Source: Luteimonas terricola
GTDB lineage: Bacteria > Pseudomonadota > Gammaproteobacteria > Xanthomonadales > Xanthomonadaceae
Direction: 5' to 3'
Assembly: GCF_004352845.1 (NCBI RefSeq)
Contig: NZ_SJRX01000001.1
Span: 558,001-622,000 of the forward strand
DNA length: 64,000 bases
In this document: in pieces, positions 8,452 through 18,180 of the stretch
Position numbering within the stretch: the first letter of the stretch is position 1
How the letters are laid out: the number at the start of each line of letters is the position of its first letter
Translations under genes and position numbers: made by a program
Notes under the pieces: model-generated
Seen by the model: only the letters and a program-made list of their open reading frames with translations
Database searches by the model: none
Told to the model about the DNA's origin: nothing

Positions 8452-11400
8452 TTACATATTCCGCCGATACTCCCCACCCACATCGTAAAGCGCATGGCTG
8501 ATCTGCCCCAGGCTATGCGTCTTCACCGCCTCCATCAGCGCCTCGAACACATTGCGCCTCTCCCGCGCCGTGTTCTGAAGGTACGCGAGGCCACGGCCGT
8601 CGTGCACCATCTCCGGCTCTTCATCCGCCGCCGCCTGATGCGCGTGTGACGTTTCGCCGGCCGGCGCCAGGGCGTTGCGCCCCTGCTGCCACAGCTCCAC
8701 GTTGGCGATCTGCTGCCCCTTCTCTTCTTCCGTTGAGCGGATCAGCTCGATCTCGGTGGTCACCTCGCCCGCGTGCTCCTTTGGCAGGAAGGTGTTCACG
8801 CCCACCAGCGGCAGGCTGCCGTCGTGCTTCTTGTGTTCGTAGTACAGGCTCTCTTCCTGGATCTTTCCGCGCTGGTACATGGTGTCCATGGCGCCCAGCA
8901 CGCCGCCGCGCTCGCTGATGGCTTCGAACTCCTTGTACACGGCCTCTTCCACCATGCCGGTCAGGTAGTCGACGGCAAAGCTGCCCTGCCAGGGGTTCTC
9001 GATGAAGTTGAGCCCCAGTTCCTTGTTGATGATCATCTGGATGGCCACGGCGCGGCGCACGCTCTCTTCGGTCGGCGTGGTGATGGCTTCGTCGTAGGCG
9101 TTGGTGTGCAGGCTGTTGGCGTTGTCGAACAGGGCATACAGCGCCTGTAGCGTGGTGCGGATGTCGTTGAACTGGATCTCCTGCGCGTGCAGGGATCGGC
9201 CGCTGGTCTGGATGTGGTACTTCATCATCTGGCTGCGGTCGTTGGCGCCGTAGCGCTCGCGCATGGCGCGCGCCCAGATGCGGCGGGCCACGCGGCCGAT
9301 CACGGTGTACTCGGGGTCCATGCCGTTGGAGAAGAAGAACGACAGGTTGGGCGCAAAGTCGTCGATCTTCATGCCGCGCGCCAGGTAGTACTCGACGATG
9401 GTGAAGCCGTTGCTGAGGGTGAAGGCGAGCTGGCTGATCGGGTTCGCGCCGGCTTCGGCGATGTGGTACCCAGAGATAGACACCGAGTAGAAATTGCGCA
9501 CGCCGTTGTCGACGAAGTACTGCTGGATGTCGCCCATCATGCGCAGGGCGAACTCGGTGCTGAAGATGCAGGTGTTCTGCGCCTGGTCCTCTTTCAGGAT
9601 GTCGGCCTGCACGGTGCCGCGCACGGTCTTGAGCGTCTCGGCCTTGATGCGCGCGTAGGTCTCGGCATCCACCATCTCGTTGCCGGTCACGCCCAGCAGG
9701 CCCAGGCCCAGGCCGTCGTTGGTTGGCGGCAGGTCGCCGTGGTAGCGCGGGCGCTGCTTGCCTTCGAATACCTGGGCGAGCTTCTGTTCGGCGGCGGCCC
9801 AGCGGGCGGGGTCGGCCTTGAGGTACTTCTCCACCTGCTGGTCGACGGCGCAGTTCATGAACATCGCCAGGATCATCGGCGCTGGGCCGTTGATGGTCAT
9901 CGACACGCTGGTGGTGGGCGCGCACAGGTTGAAGCCGGAGTACAGCTTCTTCATGTCGTCGAGCGTGGGCACGTTGACGCCGGAGTTGCCGATCTTGCCG
10001 TAGATGTCCGGGCGCGGCGCGGGGTCTTCGCCGTACAGTGTGACGCTGTCGAAGGCGGTGGACAGGCGCGCGGCGGGCTGGCCGACGGAGAGGTAATGGA
10101 AGCGGCGGTTGGTGCGCTCGGGCGTGCCTTCGCCGGCGAACATGCGGATCGGGTCCTCGCCGGTGCGTCGGTAGGGGTAGACGCCGCCGGTGTACGGATA
10201 GGAGCCGGGCAGGTTTTCCTTGCCGAGGAAGGTGAGCAGCTCGCCCCAGGACTTGTAGGTGGGGGCGGCGATCTTGGGGATCTTCTGGTGGCTCAGGGAT
10301 TCGCGGTAGTTCTCGACGCGGATCGCCTTGCCGCGCACTTCGTATTCGGTGACGTCGTCGGTGATCGACTTCAGGCGCTGCGGCCAGGCGCGCAGCAGGT
10401 TGAGCGAATCCGGGGTGAGCGACTGGAGGGCGTCGTTGTAGCGCTGGCGCAGCGTGAGGAGTGTGCGGTCGATCTGGGTGGGAACGGCTTTTGTGGGAGC
10501 GGCTATAGCCGCGATGGGGTTCTGCGCTCCGTCAGGGATCGCGGCTGTAGCCGCTCCCACAGGAGGAACCGCGGCAGCTCCCACAGAGGTGGCAGGACCG
10601 GGCCCGAGGAGGTCTTCGCTGTTGTAGAGATCAAGGGCTTTGGGGAGCTTGTCGTCGCCGAGTTCGTGCAGGGACTGCCAGAAAGATTGGGCGCGGTCGG
10701 CGGCTTCGGCCTGCTTTTCGATGCTGGCGTTGAGGGCCCTGCCCTGCTCGGCGATCTCGGCCAGGTAGCGGACGCGGGCGCCGGGGATCAGCACGGTGGC
10801 GCGCGGCTCTTTCAGCGTGGTGTCGACGTTCGGGGTCCAGCGCTCGGCCGGCAGTGACAGCTTCTCGCGCAACAGGCGGCACAGGTTGGCGAACATCCAG
10901 CTGATGCCGGGGTCGTTGAACTGGCTGGCGATGGTGGGATAGACCGGGACGTCCTCGTCGGCGGCCTTGAACGCGACGCGGTTGCGCTTCCACTGCTTGC
11001 GGATGTCGCGCAGGGCGTCTTCGGCGCCACGCTTGTCGTACTTGTTGAGCACGATCAGCTCGGCAAAGTCGATCATGTCGATCTTCTCGAGCTGGCTGGC
11101 GGCGCCGTAGTCGCTGGTCATGACGTACATCGGGAAGTCGACCATGTCGACGATCTCCGAGTCCGACTGGCCGATGCCGGCGGTCTCCACGATCACCAGG
11201 CCAAAGCCCAGGCCGCGCAGGTAGGCGATGCAGTCCTTCAGCACCACGTTGGTGGCCACGTTCTGCCGGCGCGTGGCCATGGAGCGCATGTACACGCGGT
11301 GGCTGCGCAGCGAATTCATGCGGATGCGGTCGCCGAGCAGCGCGCCGCCGGTGCGGCGGCGGGTGGGATCCACTGAGACCACGGCGATGCGCAGCTCGGG

Positions 11401-12123
11401 GAAGCTGGCCAGGAACCGGTTCAGCAGTTCATCCGTCACCGACGACTTGCCGGCGCCGCCGGTGCCGGTGATGCCGATCACCGGGGCGTGCGTGCCGACG
11501 TCCCACTGCTTGCGCAGGGCGGTCAATTCGGACTCGCTGTAGGTGCCGGCCTCGATCGCCGACAGCGCGTGGCCGATGGCGACCTGGTCCGGATCCACCC
11601 GCGACGGACCGATGCGGGCGACAACGTCGCTTACCGGCGGCAGGTGCGCCTGGCCGCGCTGCTCGCGGGCGGCGGTGACGCGGGCGACCACGTCCTCGAT
11701 CATCTCCACCAGGCCCAGCTTCATGCCGTCGTTGGGGTGGTAGATGCGCTCGACGCCGTAGTCCTGCAGCTCGCGGATCTCCTCGGGCGTGATGGTGCCG
11801 CCGCCGCCGGCGACCACGCGGATATGCCCGGCGTTGTGCTCGCGGAGCATGTCGACCATGTACTTCATGTACTCGACGTGCCCGCCCTGGTAGCTGGACA
11901 GCGCGATGGCGTCGGCGTCCTCCTGCAGCGCGGCGCGCACCACGTCCTCCACCGAGCGGTTGTGGCCGAGGTGGATCACCTCCGCGCCCTGCGACTGGAT
12001 CAGCCGCCGCATGATGTTGATGGCGGCGTCGTGGCCGTCGAACAGGCTGGCGGCGGTGACGAAACGCAGGGGGGTGGCTTCGGCACGGGCGGTGTCGATC
12101 GGGTGGCTGGCGGGGACGCTCAT
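8452..12123 (-). CDS. icmF: Fused isobutyryl-CoA mutase IcmF
   Basis: A 1,223-residue B12 enzyme that interconverts isobutyryl-CoA and n-butyryl-CoA, with an intrinsic G-protein chaperone. Domains in order: cobalamin-binding domain with [11 protein letters not shown] near residue 40; MeaB-like GTPase with Walker [10 protein letters not shown] near 218-226 and NKYDKRG; linker; and the large and small mutase TIM-barrel parts ending at the C-terminus. The open frame extends to 12660, but homology begins at the ATG at 12123 (MSVPASHP). The protein is longer than usual because about 35 Ala/Pro-rich residues around 510-546 are encoded by an in-frame palindromic repeat in the linker before the mutase domain. 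It links valine/isoleucine-type acyl-CoA metabolism to the leucine genes further right. Confidence 0.92.
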   Translation of the reverse strand: MSVPASHPIDTARAEATPLRFVTAASLFDGHDAAINIMRRLIQSQGAEVIHLGHNRSVEDVVRAALQEDADAIALSSYQGGHVEYMKYMVDMLREHNAGHIRVVAGGGGTITPEEIRELQDYGVERIYHPNDGMKLGLVEMIEDVVARVTAAREQRGQAHLPPVSDVVARIGPSRVDPDQVAIGHALSAIEAGTYSESELTALRKQWDVGTHAPVIGITGTGGAGKSSVTDELLNRFLASFPELRIAVVSVDPTRRRTGGALLGDRIRMNSLRSHRVYMRSMATRRQNVATNVVLKDCIAYLRGLGFGLVIVETAGIGQSDSEIVDMVDFPMYVMTSDYGAASQLEKIDMIDFAELIVLNKYDKRGAEDALRDIRKQWKRNRVAFKAADEDVPVYPTIASQFNDPGISWMFANLCRLLREKLSLPAERWTPNVDTTLKEPRATVLIPGARVRYLAEIAEQGRALNASIEKQAEAADRAQSFWQSLHELGDDKLPKALDLYNSEDLLGPGPATSVGAAAVPPVGAATAAIPDGAQNPIAAIAAPTKAVPTQIDRTLLTLRQRYNDALQSLTPDSLNLLRAWPQRLKSITDDVTEYEVRGKAIRVENYRESLSHQKIPKIAAPTYKSWGELLTFLGKENLPGSYPYTGGVYPYRRTGEDPIRMFAGEGTPERTNRRFHYLSVGQPAARLSTAFDSVTLYGEDPAPRPDIYGKIGNSGVNVPTLDDMKKLYSGFNLCAPTTSVSMTINGPAPMILAMFMNCAVDQQVEKYLKADPARWAAAEQKLAQVFEGKQRPRYHGDLPPTNDGLGLGLLGVTGNEMVDAETYARIKAETLKTVRGTVQADILKEDQAQNTCIFSTEFALRMMGDIQQYFVDNGVRNFYSVSISGYHIAEAGANPISQLAFTLSNGFTIVEYYLARGMKIDDFAPNLSFFFSNGMDPEYTVIGRVARRIWARAMRERYGANDRSQMMKYHIQTSGRSLHAQEIQFNDIRTTLQALYALFDNANSLHTNAYDEAITTPTEESVRRAVAIQMIINKELGLNFIENPWQGSFAVDYLTGMVEEAVYKEFEAISERGGVLGAMDTMYQRGKIQEESLYYEHKKHDGSLPLVGVNTFLPKEHAGEVTTEIELIRSTEEEKGQQIANVELWQQGRNALAPAGETSHAHQAAADEEPEMVHDGRGLAYLQNTARERRNVFEALMEAVKTHSLGQISHALYDVGGEYRRNM
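10492..10561. repeat. GTAG/GTGG-type palindromic repeat inside icmF
   Basis: Two 24-nt arms, 10492-10515 and 10538-10561, are inverted copies with one mismatch and start with TGTGGGAGCGGCTA. A partial third arm follows at about 10571-10585. The same repeat is intergenic elsewhere in the window (17931, 27909, 29016, 35861). Here it is read in frame by icmF and encodes an Ala/Pro-rich linker. Confidence 0.85.
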
Positions 12124-12261
12124 CGGGCAGTTCCAGGGGCGAAAACGGAATCTGGTCGATTGTAACCCGGGTGTTTGCGGCCTCTTGGGGGGGCGGCGCG
12201 CGGGCCGCCGGGAAAAGCAACGGCGCGACGCTTTCCCTTCACCCCACCTCAGCGGTGGCAG

Positions 12262-12338
12262 CGGAGGGTGTGCGGGTGCGTAGCCGGCATTGGGAGCGGC
12301 TTCACCGCGACGCCGGCGGAGCACCCGCATACCCTCCG
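12262..12338. repeat. Long inverted repeat between icmF and the mscS remnant
   Basis: Arms 12262-12279 and 12321-12338 pair at 17 of 18 positions (CGGAGGGTGTGCGGGTGC against its near-complement). The loop contains a degenerate copy of the GGGAGCGGCTT...CCGCGAC palindromic repeat. There is no T-tract directly behind the stem, so it is probably a repeat element and not a classical terminator. Confidence 0.65.
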
Positions 12339-12376
12339 CCCCCGCCTCCGCGAAAAAATCCCCGCCACGGTGACGC

Positions 12377-13992
12377 TCATGCCGGACGAACCACAGGCGC
12401 CGGCTGGTCCGCCGCAGGCGCCGGCAGCAGCTGCGTGTAGACGGGCGACATGATCTGCACGCCGTGCTCGTTGAACACATCCTGGATGCTCGCATGCAGG
12501 GCGGAGTACAGGGACAGCATGCGCAGGGCGTCATCGCAGTAGGCATTGACCTCGTAGTTGGCCGAGAAATCACCGAACGAAACCTGGAGCACGAACGGTT
12601 TCGGCTCGGCCTTGAGGCCTTCGGTGCGTGCCACGGCCAGCAGCAGCATGGCTTCAACATCCCGCCACGGAACGTCGTATCCGATGCCGACCACCGTGTG
12701 CAGCACCAGGCCCTGCGAGGCCGCCAGCGTCGAGTAATTGACGACGTTGGTATTGAGGATGCTGGAATTCGGAATGACGGCGATTTCGTTCTTGGCCGTG
12801 CGGATCCGCGTGGTCATCAGCTTGATGTCATCGACCGTGCCCACGACCTCGCCGATCTTGACCAGTTCGCCCTGCTTGAACGCTCCGCGGTAGGTCATGG
12901 ACAGGCCGGCGACCATGTTGGCGATGAAAGAAGAGGATCCGAGGGAGAAGATCACGCCCAGGAACAGCGATACGCCCTTGAACGCCATGGAATCCGAACC
13001 GGGTATGTAGGGATAGGCGACGACCACCGCCAAGGCAAGGATCAGGAAGCGCAGGATCTTGAAGGTGGGCGCGGCCCAGTCCCGATCGAAGTTCTCGAGG
13101 CGGATGCGCCCCAGTTCCACGCCTTTGAAGAACAGGCGGGTCAGCCTGATGATGTAACGCACCACCATGAACAGGACCGCCAGGAACACCAGGTCCGGAA
13201 TCGAGGACAAAAAGCCCCGCCACAGGCTTTGCAGCGGGTCGAGCACCAGGTCGAACAGCACAGGGACGCAGGACGCGTCCAGGGAAACAGCCCCAGCACC
13301 GCGTTCAGATAGAAATAGACCAGCAGCACGACGAGCAGCAGACGGACGGCCCGCAGCAGGCCGGCAAACACGGTCCAGACCTGTTCGGCACGGATCAGCC
13401 GGTGCGCCTTGTCCTCCAGGGTCTGGATCTTTTTCCGGACCCTGCGCTGCGCCAGGCCCGTCGCCCAGCGGGACAGGCGGCCGATGGCCCAGAGCACAAG
13501 CGCCAAGACCGCTGTGGCGGCCAGCGCAAACGCGGCGTTCCGGATCAGTACCGGGCGGCTGCGGTCGCTGCGGTACTCGGCGATGGCCCGGGCGATTTTC
13601 CTGGTGAACGTGGCCGCCAGGACCTTCCTGTCGATCCCCTCGAATTCACCGTCGAGATCGACCACGCCCAGCATCAGCATCCTGCCGGCGAACACCTGCG
13701 TCTGGCCGGCCGCCTCGACCGTGTGCATGTCGGTGACCGCGATGGTCCCGTCCCTGGCCGCGGCGATGATGTTCCCGCGCACGAGGGCAGCCCGCTCCTG
13801 CGCCGGATACGACGGACTCCCGCGCACCGGGAACAGGTGGTTTCCATCGACGATGACCGGGGCGACATCCACCGGCTGGCGTGGGCCGGCGTGGTCGGAC
13901 GGGGCGGACTGGGCCAAGGCCGGCTGACCGCAGCCCAGCAGCAGGGCGAGCCCCAGCAGGGCACCCCCCGCCATGAGGAAGAATCCTTTCAC
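12377..13992 (-). pseudogene. MscS-family mechanosensitive channel, frameshifted
   Basis: Two adjacent frames make up one channel gene. The 5' part starts at GTG 13992 (RBS GAGGGG) with a signal peptide (GGALLGLALLLGCGQPALAQ), a periplasmic domain and transmembrane segments, and reads up to FPWTRP near 13280. The 3' part continues from about 13261 to the stop at 12377 with two further membrane segments, the MscS pore/beta domain ([41 protein letters not shown]) and the C-terminal domain. A one-base shift between roughly 13262 and 13290 separates them. The whole would be about 538 residues. Either the gene is inactivated or the base is a sequencing error. The C-terminal open frame 12377-13261 could in principle be translated alone from GTG 13261. 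Confidence 0.78.
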
Positions 13993-14068
13993 AAGCCCCT
14001 CGAGCGCTGCCCGGACCGGTTCAGGATACTGTGGATCCGCTGCAGGCATCGCGGCGGATCCGGTCCCT

Positions 14069-16159
14069 TCAGGCGATGGCGGCGCGGAAGCTCTCACGCT
14101 GCTCGCGCAGTCCCGATTCGGAGCGATGCAGCCCCACCTCCGCCGGCACCATCTTGCGGCCAAGGATCCGGGCCACCAGCGCCTGCACCGTTTCGGGATC
14201 GTCGTCGAACCCGCCGTGGGTCGAGGCGCGCGAGGCCGTGGCATCACCGGCGGGCCGGTCGTTCGGCGCCTGCACCCAGTCCAGGCGCCCGGACTTCAGC
14301 GCCTTCTGCACCCGCTCGTAGCCGAAGGCCTGGTCGGCGACGTCCTTCGCCTCGATGAAGCGCGCCATCCCCGCCAGCGGCGTGCCCTGTCGCAGGCGGC
14401 GGTCGATCCAGTTGCGCGGCTGCTGCTCGAAGGCGCGCGCCACCAGGTACAGCAGCGACTTGTTGTAGACGCGGGCGCAGTGGTCGTCCTGCTCGGCGGC
14501 GTCGGTCAGCGTGAACAGCGCCGCGCGCTCCACCGCGCGCGACTCGATCGCCGGCATGCAGGCCTGGATGAAGCTGTCCATGTCGATCGCCGGCGCCCAG
14601 AAGGTCAGGCTGGACACCTTGCCGCCCATGCCCAGCATCGCGTGCGCGGGGCCGCCGATGATCTGGCCGGGATGGGTGAGCAACTGCAGCAGCGGCGCCA
14701 TCAGGATCGAACCGGCGCTGTGCCCGGCCAGGTGGATCTCGACGTCGGGATCCTCGCGCCGCCATTCGTCCACCAGCCGCGCGACCTGGGCCGCGCCGCC
14801 GTTCTCCACGAAGCCGCCGCCGACTGCCGCCGACACCGCGGTGGTGGCCAACGTGGCGTTCTCCTTCATCTCGTTCCACATCGCCCGGCCGCCGATGGCG
14901 CGGGCCAGCGGTTCGATGGTGTCGTCGATGCGGTCGAGCAGCAGGTCCTTGGCGCGTTCCACCAGGCCCTCGCTGCGCGGCCGCGCGGCGTCCTTCAGGA
15001 TGTTGCCGAGCGTGGTCCAGAAGTCGGTCTTCCAGACGAAGCACAGCGGGTAGATCCCGTGGCCGAGCATGGCCTCGCGGTAGTCGGCCACGCGCTGGAT
15101 GGCGGCGTCCTCCGACACCAGGCCGCCGTGGGCGTACAGCAGGATGCGCTTCTTCTTCCAGCCGGCGGTGATCGCGCGCATGTCGCGGCGGACGATGTTG
15201 CGCACGTCGTCCTTCGTGCAGGCGAAGCGGCCCTCGCAGCGCAGGGCGCCGTTGTTGCCCAGGCTGATGACGTGCGGGCGCAGGTCGGCCTGCGAATAGC
15301 CCACCGACTGCCGGCCCAGCGGCGAGTTGCTGGTCGCGGCGGATTCGGCGTTGGCCAGTTCCACCGGCACTGCCAGGCGCGCCACCCAGACGTCGGTGCC
15401 GCGTTCGAGCCATTCGTCGTAGCTCATCCAGCCGTAGCCGCCCTGCCCCCAGCCTTCGCCCCAGGAGTTCTGGATCCAGAAGCCGCCGCGGTCGTAGCCG
15501 ACGACGGCGAAGGCGTGCCAGCCGATCACCGGCTGCCGCGTCCAGGGAATGCGTCCGCTGGGCGGCGGTGCGTGCCAGCCCTCGTGCACGCCGGCCGAGG
15601 CGTAGAGCACGCCGGTCTCGGCGAAAGCGGCGTGCATCGCCACCAGGTCCTTGTGGTTCACGCGGGCGTAGGCGCCCAGCGGATTGCGCAGGGCGTCGCG
15701 GGCGCGTGCGTCGGTGTAGGGCTCGAGCTGCATGCCGGGCGTGTACGGCCACAGCTCCTCGGCGCAGACGCCGTGGCGGTGCCAGGCCTTCATCGCGCCG
15801 CGGCAGCTGGAGCCGGCATAGCCCTCGCCCTCCCACTCGTCATAGCGGCGGGCCATGTCGTAGAACATGCGCGTGCTGACCCGGCCGGTGTCGGGCTCGG
15901 GGCGGCGCCGGCGCAGCAGGGCGTGGGCGACGGTGGCCAGGGCGAAGGCGGTGCAGGCGCCGTCGCTGCCCTGGTCGAGCACGGGCACGCGCTGGGCGAG
16001 GAAGTGCTCCAGCGGGGATTCGGTGGGCACGTCGACCAGGGTCGGTTCGAACATGCGGTCGCGGAAGTCGGCGGTGTCGGGGCGGGCGTCGAACAGGCGG
16101 CGGACGCCGACCTTGAAGCCGGCGATCGCGGGGGGCGGTGCGGGGCGGGTAGCGGCCAT
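14069..16159 (-). CDS. Papain-like (C1) cysteine peptidase fused to alpha/beta-hydrolase-like domain
   Basis: A 696-residue protein. The ATG at 16159 has AAGGAG nine bases upstream. The N-terminal half is a C1 peptidase: QGSDGACTAFA gives catalytic Cys69 and the oxyanion Gln, GWHAFAVVGYD gives His215, and IQNSWGEGWGQGGYGW gives Asn231. After a linker (about 265-335) comes a second enzyme-like region: LLYAHGGLVSEDAA near 341 resembles an alpha/beta-hydrolase oxyanion strand, and LAGHSAGSILM places a nucleophile-elbow serine at 481. No signal peptide is evident. Substrate and location are unknown. The gene is divergent from the phospholipase-D gene across a 183-bp spacer. Both active-site sets look intact, so it may be bifunctional. 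Confidence 0.75.
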   Translation of the reverse strand: MAATRPAPPPAIAGFKVGVRRLFDARPDTADFRDRMFEPTLVDVPTESPLEHFLAQRVPVLDQGSDGACTAFALATVAHALLRRRRPEPDTGRVSTRMFYDMARRYDEWEGEGYAGSSCRGAMKAWHRHGVCAEELWPYTPGMQLEPYTDARARDALRNPLGAYARVNHKDLVAMHAAFAETGVLYASAGVHEGWHAPPPSGRIPWTRQPVIGWHAFAVVGYDRGGFWIQNSWGEGWGQGGYGWMSYDEWLERGTDVWVARLAVPVELANAESAATSNSPLGRQSVGYSQADLRPHVISLGNNGALRCEGRFACTKDDVRNIVRRDMRAITAGWKKKRILLYAHGGLVSEDAAIQRVADYREAMLGHGIYPLCFVWKTDFWTTLGNILKDAARPRSEGLVERAKDLLLDRIDDTIEPLARAIGGRAMWNEMKENATLATTAVSAAVGGGFVENGGAAQVARLVDEWRREDPDVEIHLAGHSAGSILMAPLLQLLTHPGQIIGGPAHAMLGMGGKVSSLTFWAPAIDMDSFIQACMPAIESRAVERAALFTLTDAAEQDDHCARVYNKSLLYLVARAFEQQPRNWIDRRLRQGTPLAGMARFIEAKDVADQAFGYERVQKALKSGRLDWVQAPNDRPAGDATASRASTHGGFDDDPETVQALVARILGRKMVPAEVGLHRSESGLREQRESFRAAIA

Positions 16160-16342
16160 GCCGGGTTTCTCCTTGTGTATTGGAGGAAGGAACGCCGTGG
16201 CGGTGCGGGGCGGGACAGGGGGAGTCGCGAGCATCGCGCAGTCCGGGCGCGGGAACAGCGACGCAGGCTGCAAAGCCGGAGGCTACCGCCGCACGGGCGC
16301 AGCCACTACAGTGCCGCCACGTCATTCAAGCGAGGGGATCGG

Positions 16343-17935
16343 ATGGTCGGCAGGGCGCGGCGCATCATGCTGTGGGGTGCGTTCTCGGTGCTGGTGCTGG
16401 TCGCCAGCGGCCTGCTGCTGGCCGATCACCTGACGCCGCCCAGCACCGGCGCGCCGTCGTACGCGCTGCCGCTGGCCGCCGACCACACCGCGCTCGACCG
16501 CGAGCTGGCGCCGCTGCTGGCGCGCAATCCGGGCAAGACCGGCGCGCTGACGCTGATCGACGGCATCGACGCCTTCGCCGCGCGCGCGATGTCGGCGCGG
16601 CAGGCGGGGCGCAGCCTGGACCTGCAGTACTACATCTGGCACGACGACCTCACCGGCCGCCTGCTGGCGCGCGAGGCCTGGACCGCCGCCGAGCGCGGGG
16701 TGCGCGTGCGCCTGCTGCTCGACGACATCAACTCCGGCGGCAAGGACACGGCGCTGCTGGTGCTCGACGGCCACCCCAACATCGAGGTGCGCCTGTACAA
16801 CCCCTTCCGCAACCGCAGCGGCATCGCGCGGCTGCTGGAGATGCTGCAGCGCGGCTTCAGCCTCAACCACCGCATGCACAACAAGGCCTGGATCGCCGAC
16901 GGCCGGGTGGCGATCGTGGGCGGGCGCAACGTCGGGCTGGAGTACTTCAGCGCCTCGAAAAGCAGCAACTTCCACGACCTCGACCTGCTGCTGTTCGGGC
17001 CGGAGGTGGCGCAGGCGAGCGCGATCTTCGATGCGTTCTGGAATTCCGAAGCGGTGGTCCCGCTGTCCGACCTCGGCGGCCTGGGCATGGACGACATCCG
17101 CGCCGTGCTCGAGGCCATCGGCGACGAGGCCCGCACGCCGGCGGCGCAGCGCTACCTGCAGCGGGTGGAGAGTTCCCCCACCGTGCGCGCCTATCTTGAC
17201 GATGCGCTGGCGCCGCACTGGAGCGGGCGCATCCGCGTCATCTCCGACCCGCCGGTGAAGCGTCCCGGTGATGACAGCTCGGGCTGGCTGGTGGAGCACG
17301 TGGACGCCAGCCTCCGCAGTGCGCAGCGCGCGGCGCTGCTGGTATCGCCGTACTTCGTGCCGGGCGAGGACACCTCCGCCGTGCTCACCGGCCTGGCCGC
17401 GGACGGCGCGCACGTGGGCGTGATCACCAATTCTCTGGCCGCCAACGACGTGGTGGCCGTGCACGGCGGCTATGCGAAGTACCGCAAGCGGCTGCTGGCC
17501 GGCGGCGTGCACCTGTACGAGCTGCGCCCCGAGGCCGCCGGCGATGGCGGGACCGACACCGCCGCGGATCGCCCGCGCAGCGGCCCGATGGGCAGCAGCA
17601 GCGGCGCCAGCCTGCACACCAAGGCCTTCCTGGTGGACGAGACCCGCGGCTTCATCGGGTCCTACAACCTCGACCCGCGCTCGGCCTGGCTCAACACCGA
17701 GATGGGCGTGTTCTTCGACGACCCCGGCCTGGCGGCCGACCTGCGCGCGGAATACCTGCACCTGGCAGGGCCCGCCATCAGCTGGAAAGTGGGCCTGGAC
17801 GCCGATGGGGACCTGGCCTGGCTGGACGCCGCGGGGCCGGAGCCGCGCCTGCTGCAGAGCGAGCCCGAGGCCAGCCGCTGGCGGCGCCTGCAGGCCCTGG
17901 TCTTCCGCCACCTTCCCCTCGAATCCCAGCTGTAG
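16343..17935 (+). CDS. Phospholipase D / cardiolipin synthase-like protein
   Basis: A 530-residue protein. The ATG at 16343 (MVGRARRIML) is followed by a hydrophobic anchor or signal at residues 8-28; the very long open frame upstream is antisense to the peptidase gene. Two HKD motifs are present: HNKAWIAD (His179) followed by GGRN, and HTKAFLVD (His425) followed by GSYN. This is the two-site arrangement of bacterial cardiolipin synthases of the ClsC/YmdC type and of other PLD transferases. It probably acts on phospholipids at the cytoplasmic membrane or in the periplasm. Its TAG stop is the GTAG head of the palindromic repeat at 17931. Confidence 0.85.
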   Translation: MVGRARRIMLWGAFSVLVLVASGLLLADHLTPPSTGAPSYALPLAADHTALDRELAPLLARNPGKTGALTLIDGIDAFAARAMSARQAGRSLDLQYYIWHDDLTGRLLAREAWTAAERGVRVRLLLDDINSGGKDTALLVLDGHPNIEVRLYNPFRNRSGIARLLEMLQRGFSLNHRMHNKAWIADGRVAIVGGRNVGLEYFSASKSSNFHDLDLLLFGPEVAQASAIFDAFWNSEAVVPLSDLGGLGMDDIRAVLEAIGDEARTPAAQRYLQRVESSPTVRAYLDDALAPHWSGRIRVISDPPVKRPGDDSSGWLVEHVDASLRSAQRAALLVSPYFVPGEDTSAVLTGLAADGAHVGVITNSLAANDVVAVHGGYAKYRKRLLAGGVHLYELRPEAAGDGGTDTAADRPRSGPMGSSSGASLHTKAFLVDETRGFIGSYNLDPRSAWLNTEMGVFFDDPGLAADLRAEYLHLAGPAISWKVGLDADGDLAWLDAAGPEPRLLQSEPEASRWRRLQALVFRHLPLESQL

Positions 17936-17987
17936 GAGCAGCTATAGCTGCGACCTGCCCTGTGGGAGCAGCTATAGCTGCTCCTGC
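17931..17987. repeat. GTAG-headed palindromic repeat pair
   Basis: Two direct units in tandem (GTAGGAGCAGCTATAGCTGC, then a GTGGGAGC variant ending in GCTCCTGC) form hairpins. The first unit supplies the TAG stop of the phospholipase-D gene (17933-17935). It resembles the SMAG/GTAG REP elements described in Stenotrophomonas. Confidence 0.8.
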
Positions 17988-18048
17988 AATGCTGCGCTGC
18001 CGCATGGATTCCGGCGCCCCGCCGCGGGCAATCGGACCGGGGGCGGCG

Positions 18049-18054
18049 TAGAAT
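18049..18054 (+). promoter_or_regulatory. Candidate -10 box (TAGAAT) for leucine dehydrogenase
   Basis: TAGAAT lies 126 bp ahead of the start codon in an otherwise GC-rich spacer. No good -35 is visible about 17 bp upstream. The same hexamer precedes mtnB and hisS in this window. Confidence 0.4.
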
Positions 18055-18180
18055 GCCGCGCCAGTCGTCCGCGCCTCGTGCCGCCGGGCGCTTCAGCAAC
18101 AGAAAACCAGCCACCAATCATCAATCGCCGGCCAGACACGCGCTCCTGCGCGTGCCGATGTGCCGGCCGCGGAGTCCGGA

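Noticed and set aside
9187..10857. 556-codon plus-strand open frame opposite icmF
   Set aside because: It is the mirror of a real GC-rich gene. Composition is Val/Ala/Gly/His-rich without any family motif, while the minus-strand frame has complete IcmF motifs.
13973..16342. Long plus-strand extension upstream of the phospholipase-D start
   Set aside because: The first 790 codons are antisense to the papain-like gene and have biased composition. PLD homology starts at ATG 16343.
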